DNA of 64,000 nt from an uncultured Duodenibacillus sp. (GTDB lineage Bacteria; Pseudomonadota; Gammaproteobacteria; Burkholderiales; Burkholderiaceae_F): assembly GCA_944390745.1 (NCBI GenBank), contig CALXQK010000013.1:310001-374000 (forward strand), in the 5' to 3' direction. Each line of letters starts with the position of its first letter. The stretch's first letter is position 1. The position numbers were made by a program, and so were the translations under genes. Shown piece by piece: positions 58,795 through 64,000 of this stretch. Under the pieces are notes generated by a model. It had not been told where the DNA came from, ran no database searches, and worked only from the letters and a program-made list of their open reading frames with translations.

Positions 58795-58871
58795 TGGTGG
58801 CGCATCACGGACTCGAACCGCGGACACAAGGATTATGATTCCTCTGCTCTAACCGACTGAGCTAATGCGCC
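58795..58871 (-). tRNA. tRNA-Met (CAT anticodon, elongator type)
   Basis: 77 bases with encoded CCA. The acceptor GGCGCAT pairs with ATGCGCC, the anticodon loop is ATCATAA and the T loop is TTCGAGT. The first acceptor pair is G-C, so it is not the initiator. The stem sequence fits elongator Met; tRNA-Ile with a modified CAT anticodon is less likely. Confidence 0.93.
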
Positions 58872-58973
58872 GAATCGAGTTCAGCATTATGTCACCAATT
58901 TTCCCTCTTGTCAAGAATTGAGGGCGCTGCGGCGACGGCCGCCCGGCTTCCGGCAGGAGACGGCGGCCTTTGC

Positions 58974-59255
58974 TCAGGCAGGAGCCTTCCCGTCGAGAAA
59001 CGGCTCGATCAGCCCGCGCACTCCGTAGAGCCGGGCAAGCGTCATCATCTTTTCAGGCGCACCGCGCAACACGGGCTGCCGGCCCGCCTGCTGCAGAATG
59101 CGGATCCAGGCGAGCACGATCGCCACGGCCGAGGAGTCAAGCGACTTCACGGCCGAAAGATCGAGCACGGCGTCGCCCGCACGGGCGGCCTGCGCAACCC
59201 CGGCCTTGACGGCTGCGGCATTGCTGCAGGTGATTTTTTCTTCCTTTACGCGCAT
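58974..59255 (-). CDS. mlaB: STAS domain protein MlaB
   Basis: Small cytoplasmic subunit (93 residues) of the MlaFEDB phospholipid transporter; it stabilises MlaF. The STAS core is AVLDLSAVKSLDSSAVAIVL, where the conserved Ser/Asp loop contacts MlaF. It is the last gene of mlaFEDACB, 34 bases after mlaC. Confidence 0.88.
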   Translation of the reverse strand: MRVKEEKITCSNAAAVKAGVAQAARAGDAVLDLSAVKSLDSSAVAIVLAWIRILQQAGRQPVLRGAPEKMMTLARLYGVRGLIEPFLDGKAPA

Positions 59256-59289
59256 CGGCCTGCCTCCTTCGGTTCGTCAGACGGTCCGG

Positions 59290-59964
59290 CTACTTGGCCG
59301 CAGGTGCCGCGGCCTGTCCGCCGGAAGCGGCCGCCTCGGCGTTCTTCTGGCGCAGCGACTCGATGAGGCCGTCGATGCCCGACTGATTGGCCACGCTCGT
59401 GAACTGCGTGCGGTAGTTGTTCACCAGCCAGATGCCCTCGACGTCGACGTCGATGATGCGCCAGTGTCCGTCCGTCTTCTTGAGGCGGTAGTTGATGCGG
59501 GTGTCGGGCTTGCCCGGCGAGACGAGCAGCGTGCGCACGATGGCGTCCGTTGCCGTGGGCTTGACGCGGTTGGGCGCGAGCTTCACGGTCTGGTCCTTGA
59601 CCGTGGCGAGGGCTCCGGAATAGACGCGGATGAGCTGCTCGCGAAACAGCTTCTGCAGCTCGGTGCGCTGCTCGGCCGTGGCCTGGCGCCACTTCGGACC
59701 CACGGCGGTGCGGGTCATGCGCACGAAGTCCACAACCGGCATCACCTTCTCGTCGACAAACTTCTGCACGCGCTGCAGGTCGGCCGAGGCAAGCCCGCTG
59801 TCGGCGCGAATGGTGTTGAGAATGTCGTTGGTGATGGCCAGCACCCAGGCCTCGGGATCACCCGTATCGTCGCCCGCCGTCGCGGCAAGCACCGGGTTGG
59901 AGACAAAAAGCGCCCCGGCAAGGGCGGCGCCTGCTGCGGCAAGCAAATCACGGCGGGAAATCAT
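59290..59964 (-). CDS. mlaC: Periplasmic phospholipid-binding protein MlaC
   Basis: Carries phospholipid between the outer-membrane MlaA complex and inner-membrane MlaFEDB. The 224 residues start MISRRDLLAAAGAALAGALF, a signal peptide with twin Arg that may be Tat-type. VDFVRMTRTAVGPKWRQA and WRIIDVDVEGIWLVNNYR are typical MlaC/Ttg2D motifs. Confidence 0.92.
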   Translation of the reverse strand: MISRRDLLAAAGAALAGALFVSNPVLAATAGDDTGDPEAWVLAITNDILNTIRADSGLASADLQRVQKFVDEKVMPVVDFVRMTRTAVGPKWRQATAEQRTELQKLFREQLIRVYSGALATVKDQTVKLAPNRVKPTATDAIVRTLLVSPGKPDTRINYRLKKTDGHWRIIDVDVEGIWLVNNYRTQFTSVANQSGIDGLIESLRQKNAEAAASGGQAAAPAAK

Positions 59965-60030
59965 GGTTGCTTCTCCCTACAAAAAAATCGAATCCAAAAC
60001 GTTCCCAGGGGGGGGGGCCGGCGCCCGCTC

Positions 60031-60828
60031 CTAGGAGGCGGGCGCGGCGGCGGAGGCGGGCTCTGCAGGCACCTCCTCCTCGCCCTCCATCGGGTCCTCG
60101 GGGAAGGCGTCCTCGAGCAGTTCAAGCGGCGGATTGCCGTCGTAGACGGCATTGTTGCGATTGGCCAGATAGGCCTCGCGCGCCATGAGGTACGGGTCAA
60201 CCGCACCCTTGAGCAGGTCGGTGGCCGGCATCATCTGGTCGCGCAGGCTCACCACCTTCAGCCCCCAGAGTCCCCACTCGATCCAGTCGTTCTCGGCATA
60301 GGTCATGGGCTCGCTGAAGTAGCCCGCCGCCAGTCCAACGGAGTCGCGCACGCTCGAGGGTCCCACGAACGGAATGACGAAGTACGGACCGCTGCCCACG
60401 CCCCAGACGGCCAGGGTCTGGCCGAAGTCCTCGCTGCGCTCGGGCTGGTTGGCCGCCGTTCCGGCCACGTCAAAGAGTCCGCCCACGCCGAGCGTGGTGT
60501 TGATCATCAGGCGAAAGAGCGAGACAAGCGCCCCCTCCCCCTTGCCCTGCAGGCTGTTGTTGAGGATGTTGGCCGGCTCGCCCAGGTTGACGAATACGTT
60601 GCCGATGCTGTCGCGCACCACCTGCGGCACGGCCCATGCATAGCCCTTGGCAATCGGGCGCAGCACGATCGAATCAAACTTCTGGTTGAAGGCAAAGCTC
60701 TGGCGGTTGAAGCTCTCCCAGGGATCCTTCGGGTCGCTGCCGGCCCCCTCGGGAACCTGGGCGCAGCCCGAGACAAGAAGAACCGCTGCGGCCGCCGCAA
60801 GCGCCGCCGTCCGGCGTAACTGAATCAT
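60031..60828 (-). CDS. mlaA: Outer-membrane lipoprotein MlaA (VacJ)
   Basis: Removes misplaced phospholipids from the outer leaflet of the outer membrane. The 265 residues start MIQLRRTAALAAAAAVLLVSG followed by CAQ, a lipobox with Cys22. DPWESFNRQSFAFNQKFD and GVGSGPYFVIPFVGPSSVRD are strongly conserved. It is inserted between mlaD and mlaC, as in other betaproteobacteria. A run of ten G follows it. Confidence 0.94.
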   Translation of the reverse strand: MIQLRRTAALAAAAAVLLVSGCAQVPEGAGSDPKDPWESFNRQSFAFNQKFDSIVLRPIAKGYAWAVPQVVRDSIGNVFVNLGEPANILNNSLQGKGEGALVSLFRLMINTTLGVGGLFDVAGTAANQPERSEDFGQTLAVWGVGSGPYFVIPFVGPSSVRDSVGLAAGYFSEPMTYAENDWIEWGLWGLKVVSLRDQMMPATDLLKGAVDPYLMAREAYLANRNNAVYDGNPPLELLEDAFPEDPMEGEEEVPAEPASAAAPAS

Positions 60829-60881
60829 TTTTCTACCTGTTGCTCAATGATTTTTATTGTTGTGTCGGGGTTGGGCGAAGA

Positions 60882-61355
60882 TCACTCGCTCGAGCCGCCC
60901 TTCTCGGCAAAGGAGTAGAGCAGCTGGCTGATGAGATTTTCAAGCACAAGCGCCGACTGCGTCATTTCAATGCGGCTGCCGGCCTTGAGGTTGCCGTCCT
61001 CGCCGCCCGGGGCAATGCCGATGTACTGCTCGCCGAGAAGACCCGAGGTCAGGATCTTGGCCGAGCTGTCCACCGGGAACTGATAGGCGCTGTCAAGGTC
61101 CATCACCACCCGGGCCTGGAAGGTCTGGGGGTCAAAGGCAATCGAGCGCACCCGGCCGACCACCACGCCCGCACTCTTGACGGGCGCGCGCGCCTTGAGT
61201 CCGCCCACATCATCAAAGTTTGCCGACACCTCATAGGTCTGCGCCCCCCAGTTGAAGTTGCCGAGATTGGCCGCCTTGAGGGAAACAAAGAGCAGCGCGG
61301 CAAAGCCGAGCAGCACGAACAGACCGACGAGAAATTCCAGACTCTTGCGTTCCAT
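60882..61355 (-). CDS. mlaD: MCE-domain phospholipid transport protein MlaD
   Basis: Inner-membrane-anchored hexameric MCE protein of 157 residues. One N-terminal helix (FLVGLFVLLGFAALLFVSL) is followed by the MCE domain, with FDDVGGLKARAPVKSAGVVV and LTSGLLGEQYIGIAPGG. It lies between mlaE and mlaA. Confidence 0.93.
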   Translation of the reverse strand: MERKSLEFLVGLFVLLGFAALLFVSLKAANLGNFNWGAQTYEVSANFDDVGGLKARAPVKSAGVVVGRVRSIAFDPQTFQARVVMDLDSAYQFPVDSSAKILTSGLLGEQYIGIAPGGEDGNLKAGSRIEMTQSALVLENLISQLLYSFAEKGGSSE

Positions 61356-61414
61356 GATGAAGCTCTTTTCGTGTTTGTCTTGTTGACTGATGGATTTCCG
61401 AACTCCGCCGCCGG

Positions 61415-62209
61415 CTAAAGCCCGGAGAACATGTTTGCCGTCATGATGAAGTCAAGCCCCAGAACAAGGAGCGAGCTCACCACCACCGTGCGCGTCGTGG
61501 CCCGCGAGACGCCGTCGGGCGTCGGGCGCGAGCTGTAGCCCTGAAAGAGCGCCACCAGCCCCACGGCCGCGCCGAAGACGATCGACTTGATGACGCCGTT
61601 GAGCACGTCGGTGAAGATGTCCACGCTGCTTTGCATCTGCGACCAGAAGGCGCCGTTGTCCGTTCCAATGAGGCCCACGCCCACGACCCAGGCCCCGAAG
61701 ATGCCCATGGCCGAGAAGATGAGCGCCAGAATCGGCATGGAGATCATCACGCCCGCAAAGCGCGGCGCCATGATGCGGCGCAGGGGATCAACGCCCATCA
61801 TCTCCATGGCCGCAAGCTGCTCGCCCGCGCGCATCAGACCGATCTCGGCCGTCAGCGACGTGCCCGCGCGGCCGGCAAAAAGCAGCGCCGTCACGACGGG
61901 CCCGAGCTCGCGCATGAGCGCGAGCGCCACCAGCACGCCGAGCGCCTGCTCGCTGCCGTAGCGCACAAGAATGTAGTACCCCTGCAGCCCCAGCACGAAG
62001 CCCACGAAAAGCCCCGAGACCGAGATGATCACCAGCGAGTAGTTGCCGATGAAGTGCACCTGCTGCACGATGAGGAAGAATCGTCCGAACGAGGCGGGAA
62101 TCTGCCGCAGCACCGCGAGCGAAAAAAGCGTCATGCGCCCGATGCCGCGCATTTCGCGCACAAACCACGCCCCGAGCGAGGCCACCATGTTGTAGAGAAG
62201 CTGGATCAT
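61415..62209 (-). CDS. mlaE: Phospholipid ABC transporter permease MlaE
   Basis: Inner-membrane permease of 264 residues with about five or six helices. The family motif RAGTSLTAEIGLMRAGEQLA and the region ALEMMGVDPLRRIMAPR (with AAMEMM here) are clear. The ATG overlaps the mlaF stop (ATGA). Confidence 0.94.
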   Translation of the reverse strand: MIQLLYNMVASLGAWFVREMRGIGRMTLFSLAVLRQIPASFGRFFLIVQQVHFIGNYSLVIISVSGLFVGFVLGLQGYYILVRYGSEQALGVLVALALMRELGPVVTALLFAGRAGTSLTAEIGLMRAGEQLAAMEMMGVDPLRRIMAPRFAGVMISMPILALIFSAMGIFGAWVVGVGLIGTDNGAFWSQMQSSVDIFTDVLNGVIKSIVFGAAVGLVALFQGYSSRPTPDGVSRATTRTVVVSSLLVLGLDFIMTANMFSGL

Positions 62210-63015
62210 TTCGTGCGCACTCCAAAGGCCTTCTCAATGGGATCGGCCGGATAGTGAAAGCGCACCGGACCATCGGGCTGGGCGTCAAGAAACTGCCGCA
62301 CATAGGGGTCGCTCGAGGCCGAAAGCTCCTCAGGAGTCCCCTCGGCGGAAATCCGTCCGGCGTTGACCATGTAGACGTAGTCGGCGATGGCAAAGGTCTC
62401 GGCCACGTCGTGCGTGACGATGATGGCCGTGGCTCCGAGCGCATCGTTGAGGCTGCGGATGAGCTGTGCGGTGACGCCCATCGAGATCGGATCAAGCCCG
62501 GCAAAGGGCTCGTCATACATGATGAGATCCGGATCAAGCGCAATGGCGCGGGCCAGGGCCACGCGCCGGGCCATGCCGCCCGAGATGTCCGAGGGCATCA
62601 GAGAGGCCGCGCCGCGCAGACCCACCGCATCGAGCTTCATGAGCACCATGTCGCGGATCATCTCCTCGTCGAGATCGGTCTGCTCGCGCAGCGGGAAGGC
62701 GACATTGTCGAAAACCGACAGGTCGGTAAAGAGCGCGCCGAACTGAAAGAGCATCCCCATGCGGCGGCGGATGGCATAAAGCCGCGCATGATCGGCCGTA
62801 TGGACCTCCTCGCCGTCAAAGATGATCCGGCCCTTCTGGGGCGTGAGCAATCCGCCGATGAGCTTGAGCAGCGTCGTCTTGCCCATGCCCGAGCCGCCCA
62901 TGATCGCAACGACCTGGCCGCGCCCGAACCTGAGCGTCACATCGTCGAGGATCACCCGCCGGCTGTAGCCGAAGGTGAGATCGCGAATCTCGAGAAAAGC
63001 TTCCGTTAGCGACAT
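62206..63015 (-). CDS. mlaF: Phospholipid ABC transporter ATPase MlaF
   Basis: ATPase of 269 residues powering MlaFEDB. Walker A is GGSGMGKT (40-47), the signature is DISGGMARRVALARA and Walker B is LIMYDEPFAGLD. It is first in the leftward mla operon. The 174 bases upstream contain no gene. Confidence 0.94.
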   Translation of the reverse strand: MSLTEAFLEIRDLTFGYSRRVILDDVTLRFGRGQVVAIMGGSGMGKTTLLKLIGGLLTPQKGRIIFDGEEVHTADHARLYAIRRRMGMLFQFGALFTDLSVFDNVAFPLREQTDLDEEMIRDMVLMKLDAVGLRGAASLMPSDISGGMARRVALARAIALDPDLIMYDEPFAGLDPISMGVTAQLIRSLNDALGATAIIVTHDVAETFAIADYVYMVNAGRISAEGTPEELSASSDPYVRQFLDAQPDGPVRFHYPADPIEKAFGVRTK

Positions 63016-63189
63016 AAGGCATCAAACAGTTCATCCGAACACTGAACGAGTGTTCAGCAAAAAGCACCGGTCATTATCGCACGCGTGCGCAGCCTCGAGA
63101 TAGCCGCCGGCGCACAACTGCGGTCACCTGCGACCAAAGAGGGAGCAACCCCCGCCGGATCCCTAGGCCTTTCGGCTGAAGCAGGCCGC

Positions 63190-63702
63190 TCAGCCGGCCG
63201 CCTTGTCCGCGCCGCCTCCAAGCAGCGCCGCATCAGGCGCATAGCGCAGGCCGCGCGCAATGCCCAGCGCCTTGAGCCTGGCGTCGTCAGGGGCAATGAC
63301 CTCAAAGCAGGCGGCAAGCTCGGCGGGGATGTCCTCGGAGCGGCGCGTGCGAAGGTTGACGTAGTTCCACTCGGTGGCCGCCGTGCAGCAGAGCTTGCCC
63401 GCACCGTTTTTCATGGCGTAGCGGCGCAGGCTGGCGTGCCCCGAGAACCCCTGCACCCAGGTGTAGACCGTGACGGTCTCGCCCAGCCGGCAGGGCCGCA
63501 GATACTCCACCCAGTGCTCGCGGGAGACCCAGACGCCGTCGCCGTCCTTGAAGTAGCGCGCGCTGTCCCAGCCGCCCTGCGCCGAGGCCTCGCGGGCGAT
63601 CTCCTCCATCCAGCGCAGATAGACGCGGTTGTTGACGTGTTCAAGTTCATCGATGTCGTCGGGCCCGACGACAAACTGGCGGCTGACAATGGTCGAGATC
63701 AT
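63190..63702 (-). CDS. 4HBT hot-dog acyl-CoA thioesterase
   Basis: YbgC/FcbC-like thioesterase of 170 residues. DELEHVNNRVYLRWMEEIA contains the family Asp/Glu-His-Asn motif in the position of the catalytic Asp. Its start overlaps the upstream acyltransferase stop (ATGA), indicating coupling and a lipid-metabolism role. It resembles ApeK-type thioesterases of aryl polyene clusters in fold, but the context does not tie it to that pathway. Confidence 0.82.
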   Translation of the reverse strand: MISTIVSRQFVVGPDDIDELEHVNNRVYLRWMEEIAREASAQGGWDSARYFKDGDGVWVSREHWVEYLRPCRLGETVTVYTWVQGFSGHASLRRYAMKNGAGKLCCTAATEWNYVNLRTRRSEDIPAELAACFEVIAPDDARLKALGIARGLRYAPDAALLGGGADKAAG

Positions 63703-64000
63703 GGACTGGCCTGCTCCTTGCTGAATCCTGCGTCTGCAGGGTCTGCGCCCGCGGCCTTCGCAGGCTCAAGCCGGGAGGAGTCCGCGGCGCTGGTTGCGTG
63801 CACCGCGGCGGCGGCCGCAAGCGGATCGGGAACGCCGATTGCCGCGCACATTGCCGCGGAGGCCTGGCGGCAGATCACATGGCGGTTGTCGCCGTGGATC
63901 GGATCGAGCACCAGCACGTCGACGTGAAAGCCGGGCGTATTGAGAATCTTCCAGATGCACTCAAAAAGCCCCACGCTGCCCGTATAGGCTGCGCGCGTGG
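63699..64000 (-). CDS. PlsC-like acyltransferase, C-terminal fragment (gene enters from the right)
   Basis: The frame is open to the window edge. It reads TRAAYTGSVGLFECIWKILN then TPGFHVDVLVLDPIHGDNRH, which matches the end of 1-acyl-glycerol-3-phosphate acyltransferases after the catalytic domain. About 100 codons are visible; the HxxxxD site lies outside. The last 45 residues are Ala-rich and not conserved. Identification rests on this tail alone. Confidence 0.55.
   Translation of the reverse strand, partial: TRAAYTGSVGLFECIWKILNTPGFHVDVLVLDPIHGDNRHVICRQASAAMCAAIGVPDPLAAAAAVHATSAADSSRLEPAKAAGADPADAGFSKEQASP

Noticed and set aside
63190-63702. The missing ApeK thioesterase
   Set aside because: It is translationally coupled to a PlsC-like gene, far from both APE loci; hot-dog fold alone is not enough.

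Overview
The window looks like a chromosomal segment of a GC-rich betaproteobacterium of the Burkholderiales, most like the Sutterellaceae. This is inferred from protein character and from gene sets such as murA-hisG-hisD, hisE-hinT-tatABC and mlaFEDACB; no database search was run. Most genes have strongly GC-biased codon use. The block at about 12.1-25.5 kb is visibly more AT-rich and looks acquired.

Layout. At 1-3.3 kb, murA, hisG and a partial hisD run leftward. At 3.5-11.7 kb lies a peptide/glutathione salvage locus: an isoaspartyl peptidase (iaaA type) diverges from gsiABCD, which is followed by a P1/DmpA-type aminopeptidase. At 12.1-25.1 kb is a defence island of two facing modules. The rightward module is an EcoRII/Dcm-type cytosine methyltransferase with a fused ribbon-helix-helix-like N-terminus plus an EcoRII-type restriction endonuclease. 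The leftward operon holds a second cytosine methyltransferase, an unrecognised ankyrin-like/acidic protein, a GHKL (paraMORC) ATPase, a Z1-type SF2 ATPase, a PD-(D/E)XK protein, an AIPR protein and Vsr. At 25.6-30.2 kb are thiD, waaA, waaC and pgi, leftward.

At 30.5-41.8 kb a long rightward operon encodes an aryl polyene (APE) type II polyketide pathway: ApeO, P, Q, R, B, C, D, E, F, G, a fused ApeH-ApeI, and ApeJ as two genes. Its LolA-like and MMPL transport proteins (ApeL, ApeM) are 11 kb downstream at 52.7-55.7 kb. Between them lie a YbhB-like protein, heptose synthesis genes (hldA, hldD, gmhB), a TerC protein, sucCD, an NSS sodium symporter, recX-recA and two lysine tRNAs.

At 55.7-58.6 kb tatC, tatB, tatA, hinT and hisE run leftward. 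A tRNA-Met follows, then the complete mlaFEDACB phospholipid transport operon (59-63 kb), a 4HBT thioesterase and the end of a PlsC-like acyltransferase.

The most interesting part is the defence island. The paraMORC/Z1/PD-(D/E)XK/AIPR core matches restriction systems predicted from gene neighbourhoods. The ankyrin-like acidic protein embedded in it, the self-regulating-looking methyltransferase, and the fully overlapping convergent Vsr/EcoRII ends are unusual. A 60-bp in-frame insertion in apeO, the split APE locus and the broken mla-murA-his-tat gene order are further points of note.
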